From: Fulvivirga maritima
GTDB lineage: Bacteria; Bacteroidota; Bacteroidia; Cytophagales; Cyclobacteriaceae
NCBI RefSeq assembly: GCF_021389955.1
Contig: NZ_CP089980.1
Span: 6,133,001-6,197,000 of the forward strand
Direction of reading: 5' to 3'
Length of the DNA: 64,000 nucleotides
The notes beneath the pieces were generated by a model. The model did no database searches and was not told the DNA's origin. It saw nothing but the letters and a program-made list of their open reading frames with translations. Position numbers and translations under genes: made by a program. The first letter of the stretch is position 1; each line of letters begins with the position of its first letter. This document shows, piece after piece, positions 54,537 to 63,602 of this stretch.

Positions 54537-55718
54537 TTAATATTTACCCCATTTGATATAGGTCTCAAGATCCTTATCTCCTCTACCTGATAGGTTGATC
54601 ACCACAATATCAGAAGCATCAAAAGACATCTTTTTTAATGCTGCCAAGGCATGAGCAGATTCTATTGCCGGAATGATACCCTCCAGCTTGCTCAGCTCTA
54701 CTCCGGCCTCCATAGCCTCTTCATCAGTAGCATTTTCGAACTTCACCCGGCCAGTATCAAACAAATGCGCATGCATAGGGCCTATACCAGGATAATCTAA
54801 GCCCGCAGAAATAGAATAAGGCTCTACCACCTGACCATCAGCTGTTTGCATAAGCAATGTCTTACTTCCATGAAGCACACCAGGCTTACCCAAATAAGAT
54901 GTAGCGGCAGATTCACCACTATCCACACCTTTTCCCGCTGCTTCTACAGCTACTAAATTCACTTTCTCTTCATCTAGGTAATGATAGAATGCGCCGGCAG
55001 CATTACTTCCGCCACCTACACAGGCGATCACATAATGAGGATATTCCGTTCCTTCTTCTTCATTAAGCTGCCATTTCATTTCCTCGCTGATCACGCTCTG
55101 AAAACGAGCCACCATATCAGGATAAGGGTGAGGGCCGACTACCGAACCAATAATATAATGCGTATCTACGGGATTACTGATCCAATGTCTCATAGCTTCA
55201 TTAGTGGCATCTTTCAGGGTTTTGCTGCCACTTTTAGCAGGCACCACCTCGGCGCCTAATATGCGCATGCGCTCCACATTAGGCTTTTGTCGCTGCATGT
55301 CAATTTCGCCCATGTACACAATACACTCCATACCCATCAGTGCACATACGGTAGCTGTAGCCACACCATGTTGCCCTGCTCCGGTTTCAGCTATAATCTT
55401 TTGCTTACCGAGCTTTTTTGCCAGTATAATCTGACCGATGGTATTATTTACTTTGTGCGCTCCTGTGTGGCACAGGTCTTCTCGCTTTAAGTAAATTTTA
55501 GCACCATATTTCTCAGAAAGCCTGTTAGCAAAATATAAGGGCGTTGGTCTGCCCACATAGTCTTTAAGAAGCTTATCAAACTCGGCCTTAAAAGCACTAT
55601 CACCAATGATTGATAAGTAATTCTCTCTTAATTCTTCTACATTAGGATATAACATTTCCGGGATATAAGCCCCGCCAAACTGGCCATAATAACCATTTTC
55701 ATCTACACTGTATCGCAT
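54537..55718 (-). CDS. trpB: Tryptophan synthase beta subunit TrpB
   Basis: PLP enzyme joining indole and Ser. 393 residues; the PLP lysine is in [18 protein letters not shown], the ammonium/PLP loop in [12 protein letters not shown] and the C-terminus in [12 protein letters not shown]. Type 1 TrpB by length and by [10 protein letters not shown]. The start overlaps trpF by 16 bp. Confidence 0.98.
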   Translation of the reverse strand: MRYSVDENGYYGQFGGAYIPEMLYPNVEELRENYLSIIGDSAFKAEFDKLLKDYVGRPTPLYFANRLSEKYGAKIYLKREDLCHTGAHKVNNTIGQIILAKKLGKQKIIAETGAGQHGVATATVCALMGMECIVYMGEIDMQRQKPNVERMRILGAEVVPAKSGSKTLKDATNEAMRHWISNPVDTHYIIGSVVGPHPYPDMVARFQSVISEEMKWQLNEEEGTEYPHYVIACVGGGSNAAGAFYHYLDEEKVNLVAVEAAGKGVDSGESAATSYLGKPGVLHGSKTLLMQTADGQVVEPYSISAGLDYPGIGPMHAHLFDTGRVKFENATDEEAMEAGVELSKLEGIIPAIESAHALAALKKMSFDASDIVVINLSGRGDKDLETYIKWGKY

Positions 55719-56344
55719 AGCATTTTATCTTTAAGCTGTTGTAACAAATTAATATTTTTAAGCCCGGGGCTTATTTCAAACTTACTATTCACATCTACCG
55801 CATGAATATGCACTTCTTTAATTTCAGAAACCTTTTCTACGTTTTCCAGGTCTACACCTCCGCTGATAAACACGGGTTTGGTTAGGTGAACTTTTTCTAG
55901 GCGAGACCAGTCAAAGCTCTTTCCGGTGCCTCCTAACTTCTCGGTGCGTGTATCAAAAAGGAAGTAATCAACGGCTTCTTCATAAACTTTAAATTCCATC
56001 CAATCAAGATCATTATTACCTGAAAATACCTTAATTACCTGAACGCCTTCTTCTTTCAGCTTAGCGCAGTATTCAACAGTTTCATAGCCATGCAACTGCA
56101 CCAGATCAAGCTGATAAGTCTTTACTTTATGAAGCACCTCTTCCAGGTCTTCATTTACAAAAACGCCGATTTTCTTAATAGAATCAGGAATATTATGCAA
56201 AACTCCGGGATCCAGATCTCCTACAAATCGGGGAGATTTATCATAAAATATGAACCCCACATAATCAGGCTTAAGCGCTATTACCTCTTCGATGTTATCT
56301 CTAAGGCCGCATACTTTAAGCTTTATATCTTTAAGCTTTGGCAT
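55703..56344 (-). CDS. trpF: Phosphoribosylanthranilate isomerase TrpF
   Basis: 213-residue TIM barrel isomerase. [13 protein letters not shown] with the catalytic Cys, [23 protein letters not shown] and [11 protein letters not shown]. It overlaps trpC by 14 bp at its start and trpB by 16 bp at its end, indicating tight coupling. Confidence 0.96.
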   Translation of the reverse strand: MPKLKDIKLKVCGLRDNIEEVIALKPDYVGFIFYDKSPRFVGDLDPGVLHNIPDSIKKIGVFVNEDLEEVLHKVKTYQLDLVQLHGYETVEYCAKLKEEGVQVIKVFSGNNDLDWMEFKVYEEAVDYFLFDTRTEKLGGTGKSFDWSRLEKVHLTKPVFISGGVDLENVEKVSEIKEVHIHAVDVNSKFEISPGLKNINLLQQLKDKMLCDTV

Positions 56345-57146
56345 AATTCACTTTATCATGAAGGCTCAACTTTTCAATAAAACTCTCCGCTGATTTTTCA
56401 GGCCTGGCTGAGCGCATGAACCTTTCTCCGATAAGGAAACCTTCGAAGCCATGCTTTTTAAGCAATTCAATATCTTCTGGCTCATTAATGCCGCTTTCAG
56501 CTACTTTAACCACGCCGGCAGGCACCTTTTCAGAAAGTGAAATAGAAGTATTAAGATCCACTTTAAAAGAAGCAAGATCCCGGTTATTTACTCCAAGCAG
56601 GTCAACATATTCATTAAATGAGCGGTCAAGTTCTGCTTCGTTATGTACTTCTAACAACACTTCTAAGCCTAGTGAATGCGCCAGCTTAGCAAAAGCTTTC
56701 ACTTCCTCTGGGGTAAGCACAGCAGCTATCAACAATATGGCATCGGCTCCAATGGATTTGGCTTCAATAATCTGATACTCATCTACTGTAAAATCTTTCC
56801 TTAAAATAGGGCAGAAATTAAACTTGCGAGCCGTAGTTAAATCCTCATTTTTACCACCGAAGAACTTTGTATCAGTAAGCACTGATAAGGCAGAAGCTCC
56901 GGCCTGCATATACCCAATAGAAGTCCTTTCTATAGACACATTAGGGTTAATCACTCCTTTAGATGGGGACTTCCTCTTTATTTCGGCTATGATTCCTGAT
57001 TTATCTTCACGGTGTATATATTTCTTTAATGACACTGTTTTAGTGTGAAAAAATATACTTTGCTCTAATAAAGTGACCGGAAATAAATTCTTCTTATCAT
57101 TTACTTCTTTACGCTTGTGCGCAACAATTTCTTCCAAAATATTCAT
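56331..57146 (-). CDS. trpC: Indole-3-glycerol phosphate synthase TrpC
   Basis: 271-residue TIM barrel. EIKRKSPSKGVI near 54-65, SVLTDTKFFGG, LRKDFTVDEYQI with the catalytic Lys, GVNNRDL and VAESGI. It lies 3 bp after trpD and is not fused to trpF. Confidence 0.97.
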   Translation of the reverse strand: MNILEEIVAHKRKEVNDKKNLFPVTLLEQSIFFHTKTVSLKKYIHREDKSGIIAEIKRKSPSKGVINPNVSIERTSIGYMQAGASALSVLTDTKFFGGKNEDLTTARKFNFCPILRKDFTVDEYQIIEAKSIGADAILLIAAVLTPEEVKAFAKLAHSLGLEVLLEVHNEAELDRSFNEYVDLLGVNNRDLASFKVDLNTSISLSEKVPAGVVKVAESGINEPEDIELLKKHGFEGFLIGERFMRSARPEKSAESFIEKLSLHDKVNYAKA

Positions 57147-57149
57147 GAC

Positions 57150-58160
57150 TTAATGGGTTGTATAGCTTTTCTTTTTATTGACTAAATTCTTGAATGCCGC
57201 TTTGGCCTTTCCTGATTTTAAAGACTCTTCGGCCTTTTGCATACTGGCTTCTATGTCTGCCTCCTGATCAGCAGCATATAGCGCCATACCGGCGTTAGCT
57301 ATGATTACTGCTTCTTGCTGCGGAGTTCCTTCTCCATTCAAAACATCATTGAAGATTTTAGCGGCTTCCTCTATGGTTTCACCCCCGTAAATATCTTCTG
57401 GCTTTAGCACTGGCTTATTAATATCTGCTGGCATAATGAGCTGCTCACCACTATTAGAAACTACCTTAAAACCACCGGTAAGCGATACTTCATCATAACC
57501 ATCTAATGAGTGAAGTATTACAAATTGCTTATCAGTTTTCTGGTACAAGTAACCATACAAACGAGCTAACTCCAAACTAAATACACCTACAAGCTGCTTT
57601 TTAGGTCTGGAAGGATTAGTCATAGGTCCCAGCATATTAAAGAACGTTTTTACTCCCAGGTCTTTTCTTATGGGAGCTACATTTTTCATAGCTGGATGAA
57701 ATAAAGGCGCATGTAAAAAGCAGATATTTGCTTCATCAAGCCCTCTTTTCAGCTCGTCTATATTATTGGTGAATTCATACCCAAACTGAGCCATCAGGTT
57801 AGAAGAGCCACATACAGAAGACACACCATTATTACCATGTTTAGCTACTGCCTGTCCTGCACCGGCCACCACAAAAGAAGATAGCGTAGAAATGTTAAAA
57901 GTATCTTTGCCATCACCACCGGTACCACACAGATCTATGGCATCATACTCAGCAATATCAACGGGCACGCACAGTTCCAGCATAGCATCTCTAAAGCCCT
58001 GAAGCTCATCTACAGTAATAGTACGCATCATATATACGGTAAGAAAAGCGGCTATCTGACTTTGATTATATTCACCCTGAGCCAGCTTCACAAGAATATT
58101 TTTAGCATCCTCTCGGCTCAAATATTTATGTTCTATCAGTCTGTTTAAAATATCTTTCAT
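57150..58160 (-). CDS. trpD: Anthranilate phosphoribosyltransferase TrpD
   Basis: 336 residues. DLCGTGGDGKDTFNIST (PRPP site) near 77-93, KHGNNGVSSVCGSSNLM, HPAMKNVAPIRKDLGVKTFFNMLGPMTNP split motif and HSLDGYDEVSLTG. Separate from trpG, which ends 31 bp upstream. Confidence 0.97.
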   Translation of the reverse strand: MKDILNRLIEHKYLSREDAKNILVKLAQGEYNQSQIAAFLTVYMMRTITVDELQGFRDAMLELCVPVDIAEYDAIDLCGTGGDGKDTFNISTLSSFVVAGAGQAVAKHGNNGVSSVCGSSNLMAQFGYEFTNNIDELKRGLDEANICFLHAPLFHPAMKNVAPIRKDLGVKTFFNMLGPMTNPSRPKKQLVGVFSLELARLYGYLYQKTDKQFVILHSLDGYDEVSLTGGFKVVSNSGEQLIMPADINKPVLKPEDIYGGETIEEAAKIFNDVLNGEGTPQQEAVIIANAGMALYAADQEADIEASMQKAEESLKSGKAKAAFKNLVNKKKSYTTH

Positions 58161-58191
58161 TTGATTCTTTTATTTTACCACAAGGGTGTTA

Positions 58192-58767
58192 TTAATTCTT
58201 TATCCAGTTTTCTAACATAACCTTACCATTTTCTGTAAGGATAGACTCAGGATGAAACTGCAGCCCTTTCACATCATATTTCACATGAGATAGTGCCATA
58301 ATATTTCCTTTTTCATCTGTGGCAGTGACCTGTATTTGATCGCTCACACTATCCGGAACTACTGCCCAGCTGTGGTAATGACATCCTTTAAATTTGGTAG
58401 GCACTCCTTTAAACATATAATCATCAGTCTTGCTCACGGTAATATCACCCGCAATACCGTGCAGCACCTCTGGCATATTAAAAAGCTCACAACCATACAC
58501 CTCTGCTATACCCTGATGCCCCAAACAAACACCCAAGATGCTCTTAGTAGCACCATAAGTTTCTACTACAGCCTTTAAAATACCTGCTTCTTCTGGAATA
58601 CCCGGCCCCGGAGATATTAAGATTTTGTCATATTTCTCTACTTCTTCAATAGCTATCTTATCATTTCTGAAAATATCTAGCTCCACATTATCCATTTCAC
58701 GAAGTATGTGTACCAGGTTATAGGTAAAAGAATCGTAATTATCTAAAATCAATACTTTCATTATCAT
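58192..58767 (-). CDS. trpG: Anthranilate synthase glutaminase component TrpG
   Basis: 191-residue class I amidotransferase. LILDNYDSFTYNLVH start, ISPGPGIPEEAG, the nucleophile in LGVCLGHQGIAEVYG and the His-Glu pair in LQFHPESILT. It follows the trpE stop immediately; the ATG at 58767 or a second at 58761 could be used. Confidence 0.97.
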   Translation of the reverse strand: MIMKVLILDNYDSFTYNLVHILREMDNVELDIFRNDKIAIEEVEKYDKILISPGPGIPEEAGILKAVVETYGATKSILGVCLGHQGIAEVYGCELFNMPEVLHGIAGDITVSKTDDYMFKGVPTKFKGCHYHSWAVVPDSVSDQIQVTATDEKGNIMALSHVKYDVKGLQFHPESILTENGKVMLENWIKN

Positions 58768-60174
58768 TTATCGGTTTATGGTTTCTGCAGTAGACAATGC
58801 ATTTCTTAAAGCGGCCAGTTTATTATTTACTTCCTGAAGCTCGCTATCGGGTGAAGACTTAGCCACTACACCGGCACCTGCCTGATAGTGTAATTCGTTT
58901 TCCTTACTCAAAAAGGAGCGAATCATAATGGCATGATTAAAATCTCCATTGAAACCAATAAAACCAATAGCGCCACCATAATAACTACGGCTTCGGTTCT
59001 CATACTTATCTATAAGCTTCATGGCCATATGCTTGGGAGCACCTGAGAGCGTACCTGCGGGGAAAGTATCTGCTACCAATTTTAATGGAGATGATCCTTC
59101 AGCCAGCTTACCCGTAACTTTAGACACCAAATGAATAACATGAGAATAGTATTGAATCTCTTTAAACACCTCTACCTCTACTTTCTCCGAGCTGCGGCTC
59201 AGGTCATTTCTGGCCAGGTCTACCAACATTACATGCTCTGAGTTCTCTTTTTCATCAGCAAATAGTTTGGTAGCCAGCTCTGCATCTGCAGTGTCATTAC
59301 CTGTTCTGCGGAAAGTACCGGCAATAGGAAAAATACTGGCTTCTCCATCTTTGATCACTATCTGAGATTCTGGAGAAGAGCCAAATATTTTATAAGTACC
59401 ATAATCGAAATAAAATAAATAAGGTGATGGATTAATTGACCTTAAAGCTCGGTACACATTAAACTCATCACCTGAAAACTTGCTTTGAAAGCGTCTGGAG
59501 AGCACGATCTGAAAAACATCTCCCCGGTGGCAGTGCGATCGGCCGTTAGAAAGGATATCCAGAAACTCGGCATCAGTATAATTAGAGGTTTCATCTCCGG
59601 TAAGTTGAAAATGAAATTTAGGATTGCTATTGATATTAATAAGCGACTCCAGATATTGGATATCTACCTGCTGCTCACCCTCCCCTTCTACACTATGCTC
59701 AAATAAATAAAGCTCATTTTTAAAATGATCAACCACGATAACAAAGCGATAAAGAGTGTAAAAAATATCGGGTATATCTTCATTATCATTTTTAAAGTCT
59801 ACATCCTCAAAGTACTGTACGCCATCATAAGCCATATAACCAAAAAGGCCATTGGTCACGAATTTGTACTCAGAGGGATCAGTAGAAAAGCTATCCTTAA
59901 ACTGATTCAGCTCATCTAACAGGGTGGTTCTGTCTACTTGTTTTACTTCATGAGCTTTTCCGGGATAATCCAATGTTAGCTCATTGTTTTTTGCTTTAAA
60001 AGAAGCTATTGGAGAGCAGCAGATATAAGAAAAACTATTATCAGTGCCATGGTAGTCTGAGCTTTCCAATAAAATACTCTGGGCGAATTTATCCCTGAGC
60101 CGGAGGTAGATACTCACCGGAGTGAGGGTATCTGCCAGTAATTTTTTTGAGGTTGTGTTAAGTTTGATTGTCAT
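58768..60174 (-). CDS. trpE: Anthranilate synthase component I TrpE
   Basis: Chorismate to anthranilate with ammonia from TrpG. 468 residues; the chorismate-binding domain has QIVLSRRFQSKF, NPSPYLFYFDYG, SSPESQIVI, LVDLARNDLSRS, HLVSKVTGKL, FPAGTLSGAPK and GGAIGFIGFNG. The N-terminal part (LLESSDYHGTDNSFSYICCSP) carries the ESS motif of Trp feedback inhibition. First gene after the Trp leader and terminator. Confidence 0.97.
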   Translation of the reverse strand: MTIKLNTTSKKLLADTLTPVSIYLRLRDKFAQSILLESSDYHGTDNSFSYICCSPIASFKAKNNELTLDYPGKAHEVKQVDRTTLLDELNQFKDSFSTDPSEYKFVTNGLFGYMAYDGVQYFEDVDFKNDNEDIPDIFYTLYRFVIVVDHFKNELYLFEHSVEGEGEQQVDIQYLESLININSNPKFHFQLTGDETSNYTDAEFLDILSNGRSHCHRGDVFQIVLSRRFQSKFSGDEFNVYRALRSINPSPYLFYFDYGTYKIFGSSPESQIVIKDGEASIFPIAGTFRRTGNDTADAELATKLFADEKENSEHVMLVDLARNDLSRSSEKVEVEVFKEIQYYSHVIHLVSKVTGKLAEGSSPLKLVADTFPAGTLSGAPKHMAMKLIDKYENRSRSYYGGAIGFIGFNGDFNHAIMIRSFLSKENELHYQAGAGVVAKSSPDSELQEVNNKLAALRNALSTAETINR

Positions 60175-60193
60175 TTAATTTTAATGGTTTAAA

Positions 60194-60225
60194 ACAAAAA
60201 AAGCCCGCTGTGTGAACAGCGGGCT
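60194..60225 (-). terminator. trp attenuator terminator
   Basis: Minus-strand stem agcccgctgt / acagcgggct with tetraloop tcac (minus), followed by T7. Its 5' arm plus loop (cgctgttcac) can pair with gtgaacggcg at 60266-60275, which overlaps the leader stop codon. Confidence 0.93.
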
Positions 60226-60271
60226 TTCCTAATACTTTAAAAGATCTATAAAAATCTCACAATAACGCCGT

Positions 60272-60331
60272 TCACTCCTTCTTATTAAGAAAGTGCCACC
60301 ACCATGCGTTATTTGAGAATATTGTTGTCAT
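60272..60331 (-). CDS. trpL: trp leader peptide (three consecutive Trp codons)
   Basis: 19 codons from ATG at 60331 to TGA at 60272: MTTIFSNNAWWWHFLNKKE. The Trp codons lie just after AATAACGC, which is the inverted complement of GCGTTATT past the stop (arms 60306-60313 and 60261-60268): the pause structure. The competing antiterminator is 10 bp with one G-U pair (60266-60275 with 60212-60221). All the parts of a classical ribosome-stalling attenuator are present. Confidence 0.95.
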   Translation of the reverse strand: MTTIFSNNAWWWHFLNKKE

Positions 60332-60339
60332 ATCTGAAC

Positions 60340-60370
60340 CAAATGTAATTATAGAATATTTAAATGCAAA
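60340..60370 (-). promoter_or_regulatory. Bacteroidota-type trp promoter
   Basis: TTTG at 60367-60370 and TACATTTG at 60340-60347, 19 bases apart: an ideal TTTG-N19-TAnnTTTG. The leader ATG begins only 8 bases after the -7 box, so the mRNA should have about 4-5 untranslated bases. Confidence 0.75.
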
Positions 60371-60413
60371 CAATTTTTATATTTAATTGCCTGCCCGGTT
60401 GATTAACTTTTTG

Positions 60414-62492
60414 TTACCAGATCTTAACTCTCACGCTGTCATCACGATACATGCCGTCTCCTGGTTTCACATCAAAAGCCTCATAAAATGCTTCCATGTT
60501 AGATAGAGGCCCATTGGCTCTGTACATTCCTGGTGAGTGCGGATCAGTATTTACCTGAGTGCGTAAAGTCTCATCTTTATATTTTATTCTCCAAATAGTA
60601 GCCCATGACATGAAGAACCTTTGCTGTGGAGTCATTCCATCTATCAAGTCAGGATCACCATGCTCAGCCAAGTGCTTTTGCAGCCCATCATAAGCCACGT
60701 TGATACCACCAAGGTCTCCAATATTTTCACCTAAAGTGAAAGCTCCATTTACATGAACACTATCTAAAGGCTCATAGCCATCATACTGCGCTATCAGCTT
60801 ACCTGTTCTACCTTTAAAGTTTTCAGCATCTTCATCTGTCCACCAGTTAACCAGGTTTCCATTAGCATCAAATCTACTTCCCTGATCATCAAAACAGTGA
60901 GAAATCTCATGGCCAATAACCGCTCCTATACCACCATAGTTAACCGCCATATCAGCTTTATAATTATAGAACGGAGGTTGCAAAATAGCCGCAGGAAATA
61001 CTATTTCATTAAACATAGGATTAAAATAAGCATTCACTGTTTGAGGTGACATGCCCCACTCTGTTTTATCTACAGGCTTGCCTATTTTATCTATTTCTTC
61101 CTGGAAGCCAAACTTACGGGCATTCATAATATTACCTACATAAGAAGCTGTTTCAGCATCACTTTCCACTTTCAGGTCACTGTAATCTTTCCACTCATCT
61201 GGGTAACCTATTTTTACAGTCATTTTAGTAAGCTTAGCCAATGCCTTTTGCTTAGTAGAATCTGACATCCAAGGCAAAGCTTTAATTCTATCAGCGAAAG
61301 CTAGTTTAATATTACCCACCATCTCTTCGGCCTTTTTCTTGGCTTCAGGAGGGAACGTTTCATCTACATACAATTTACCAATGGCTTCTCCTAAGGAATA
61401 GTTAGCTGTTCCTAACACTCTTTTCCATCTTGGCTGCATTTCGTCTACGCCATTAAGCTCTTTACTAAAGAAATCAAAGTTAGCTTGCACAAAATCATGG
61501 CTAAGGAAGCTAGAATTCTGATCTATTAAGTTCCATCTCAAGTACTCTCTCCATGTAGAAGCAGGCACCTCTTTTACTATAGCCTGAAACTCCTTCATAA
61601 ACTCAGGCTGCATTACTATTAAAGTATCTACGCCTGTTACGCCCATATCAGCCAGATATTCTTTCCAATCAAAAGCCGGCACAATCTCTCCTACCTTAGC
61701 TAAAGACATTTTGTTATATAACGCAGGCGTGTTTCTTCTCTCTACATTAGTCATAGAAGCTTCTGCCAGCCTGGTTTCTAAAGCCATAATGCGCTCAGCC
61801 TCTGCTTTTGCTTCTTCTTCAGAATCTCCCAGCATCTGTAACATTTTAGCTACATGCTGCACATATTTCTCTCTTATTTCTACTGACTTAGAATCTGTTT
61901 TAGTATAATAATCTCTGTCAGGTAAGCCTAAGCCTCCTTGAGAAAGGTAGGTAGCTATGGCGTTACTATTTTTAAAATCTGCAAATACTGCAAATCTAAA
62001 AAATGGACCTCCTCCTATTTTTTCATTTTCAGAAAGGTATTTCTGAAGGTCATGAGCGGTTTCTATTTTTTCTATTTTCGCAAATAGAGGCTCAAGAGGC
62101 TTTACCCCCACTTGCTCAGCCAGAGATGAATCCATACCAACGGTATAAAAATCAATGGCTTTTTTCTGATCTGTACCTTCTTTGTACTCACCACCCGCAG
62201 ACTTAAGCACGTTAAGCACTGTTTCGTTGGTCATTTCTCTCAACTCATTAAAACTACCCCAACGCCCCTGGTCTCCTGGAATCTCTGTTTCTTCTATCCA
62301 TTTACCATTGGCATACAAGAAAAAATCATCTGCCGGTCTCACGGTAGAATCGATATAAGCCGTGTTTATGCCTATTACTTCTTCTTCGGTTGCTCCCTCA
62401 TCTGTGCCTTTTTCTACTTTGTTACAAGACACTGCCAACACCATACCTAACATGGTTATTGGCACAAAAGACTTAAAAAATTTAAAATGCAT
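60414..62492 (-). CDS. M13-family metallopeptidase lipoprotein (neprilysin/PepO-like)
   Basis: Zinc endopeptidase for oligopeptides, 692 residues. Lipoprotein signal with lipobox LAVSC (Cys23), so anchored in a periplasm-facing membrane leaflet. Catalytic HEISH in VIGHEISHCFDDQGSRFD, third zinc ligand in ENIGDLGGINVAYDG, substrate-binding NAYFNP and C-terminal GPLSNMEAFYEAFDVKPGDGM all match M13. It is alone, about 80 bp upstream of the trp promoter on the same strand. Confidence 0.95.
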   Translation of the reverse strand: MHFKFFKSFVPITMLGMVLAVSCNKVEKGTDEGATEEEVIGINTAYIDSTVRPADDFFLYANGKWIEETEIPGDQGRWGSFNELREMTNETVLNVLKSAGGEYKEGTDQKKAIDFYTVGMDSSLAEQVGVKPLEPLFAKIEKIETAHDLQKYLSENEKIGGGPFFRFAVFADFKNSNAIATYLSQGGLGLPDRDYYTKTDSKSVEIREKYVQHVAKMLQMLGDSEEEAKAEAERIMALETRLAEASMTNVERRNTPALYNKMSLAKVGEIVPAFDWKEYLADMGVTGVDTLIVMQPEFMKEFQAIVKEVPASTWREYLRWNLIDQNSSFLSHDFVQANFDFFSKELNGVDEMQPRWKRVLGTANYSLGEAIGKLYVDETFPPEAKKKAEEMVGNIKLAFADRIKALPWMSDSTKQKALAKLTKMTVKIGYPDEWKDYSDLKVESDAETASYVGNIMNARKFGFQEEIDKIGKPVDKTEWGMSPQTVNAYFNPMFNEIVFPAAILQPPFYNYKADMAVNYGGIGAVIGHEISHCFDDQGSRFDANGNLVNWWTDEDAENFKGRTGKLIAQYDGYEPLDSVHVNGAFTLGENIGDLGGINVAYDGLQKHLAEHGDPDLIDGMTPQQRFFMSWATIWRIKYKDETLRTQVNTDPHSPGMYRANGPLSNMEAFYEAFDVKPGDGMYRDDSVRVKIW

Positions 62493-62643
62493 ACTGTGTA
62501 TTTTTTATTTCTAATTACTAAGTTCTAATAGAAGCTCATCTTTTCAGAGCTTTATTATGTTAGCGGTATATTCAATATACTTATAGCAGAGGAACTTATC
62601 TATAAAACATGCGTTTTTCAAATAAAACAAAGTAATAAAAACT

Positions 62644-63111
62644 ATGGCAAGAGCATCATCAGACCTAATAGTCGCCATAAAGAATACGGCCTCAAAACTC
62701 GAACAAAGTGCTATTTATCAATGGGGACATATGGGCAGCTGCAATTGTGGATTTTTAGCTCAGGAGCTCACCCGGCTTTCTAAAAGTGAGATCCATAGCC
62801 GTGCCATGCAAAAATATGGCGACTGGAATGAACAGCTTAATGACTACTGCCCTACCAGCGGCCTGCTTATGGATGATCTCATTTCTGAAATGCTCCATTA
62901 TGGGCTCGATACCGATGACCTAAAACATCTTGAAAAGCTCAGCAGCCCCAAAGTGTTGAACTACCTACCGAAAGGCACCTATCTAAAGCACAACGTAAAG
63001 CAAGATGTAATTATGTATTTACGTGCCTGGGCTAACCAGCTGGAAGACGAACTGCTATCACGAATAAAAATATCTGAGCTAAACCAAAGGCCAATTGAAC
63101 AGAATGTGTGA
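62644..63111 (+). CDS. Conserved Bacteroidota protein of unknown function
   Basis: 155 residues, soluble. The N-terminal half has GSCNCGFLAQELT and the middle DYCPTSGLLMDDLISEMLHYGL, giving several Cys that could bind metal. A helical tail (DVIMYLRAWANQLEDELL) follows. No named family recognised. It is divergent from the M13 peptidase and followed 30 bp later by another small gene. Confidence 0.7.
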   Translation: MARASSDLIVAIKNTASKLEQSAIYQWGHMGSCNCGFLAQELTRLSKSEIHSRAMQKYGDWNEQLNDYCPTSGLLMDDLISEMLHYGLDTDDLKHLEKLSSPKVLNYLPKGTYLKHNVKQDVIMYLRAWANQLEDELLSRIKISELNQRPIEQNV

Positions 63112-63141
63112 TATTAGAGTCTGTTACTCAATTTTCAATAC

Positions 63142-63387
63142 ATGCAGAACGTAGTTCACAACTATTATAAAAGACAATTTGATGATTTCACTGTGCTGGT
63201 ACAGGTTAATCCTGTTACTTATAAAGGCATGGAGCTGACTATTCATAAAAATGGTGAAATTGAAAAAAGGAAAATGGAGTTTGACGAAGAGATTTATGAT
63301 GACCTGGCAGCCGATGAATTCCAAGAGTCTAGTTCTCTGGAGTTTAACCTTTATTTAAAAGGCCTGGTGAAGGGTGGGGAAAAATAA
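63142..63387 (+). CDS. Small protein of unknown function
   Basis: 81 residues, mostly beta-like in the first half (FDDFTVLVQVNPVTYKGMEL) with an acidic tail. No family recognised. It lies 30 bp after the previous small gene and before the SRP RNA gene, and probably shares a transcript with the former. Confidence 0.65.
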   Translation: MQNVVHNYYKRQFDDFTVLVQVNPVTYKGMELTIHKNGEIEKRKMEFDEEIYDDLAADEFQESSSLEFNLYLKGLVKGGEK

Positions 63388-63432
63388 TTTAAAGAAAATG
63401 CCTCAAGGTTTTAACATTTAAGGAAAACCTTA

Positions 63433-63440
63433 TACATTTG
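63433..63440 (+). promoter_or_regulatory. -7 box (TACATTTG) for the SRP RNA
   Basis: Perfect TAnnTTTG ending 4 bases before the predicted RNA start at 63445, consistent with the RNA 5' end. Confidence 0.6.
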
Positions 63441-63444
63441 CAGT

Positions 63445-63536
63445 GGCAAATCAGTACGACCAGCTCCTGCTGAACTCCCCCAGGACCGGAAGGTAGCAAG
63501 GGTAGGCGGTTGTAGCGGTGCGATACTTGATTTGCC
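63445..63536 (+). ncRNA. ffs: Signal recognition particle RNA (small, 4.5S type)
   Basis: The conserved SRP domain is present: cccccaggaccggaaggtag and agcaagggtaggcgg, with the GGAA tetraloop and asymmetric loop that bind Ffh. The termini pair as ggcaaatca / tgatttgcc, closing a rod of about 92 nt, and a T run follows. It lies between the small unknown gene and the transaldolase gene. Confidence 0.93.
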
Positions 63537-63602
63537 TTTTTTGTTTCTGCAGTTTGTATTTAGAAAAAATATAACTCAACGTATCATTTATAATATACCC
63601 CT

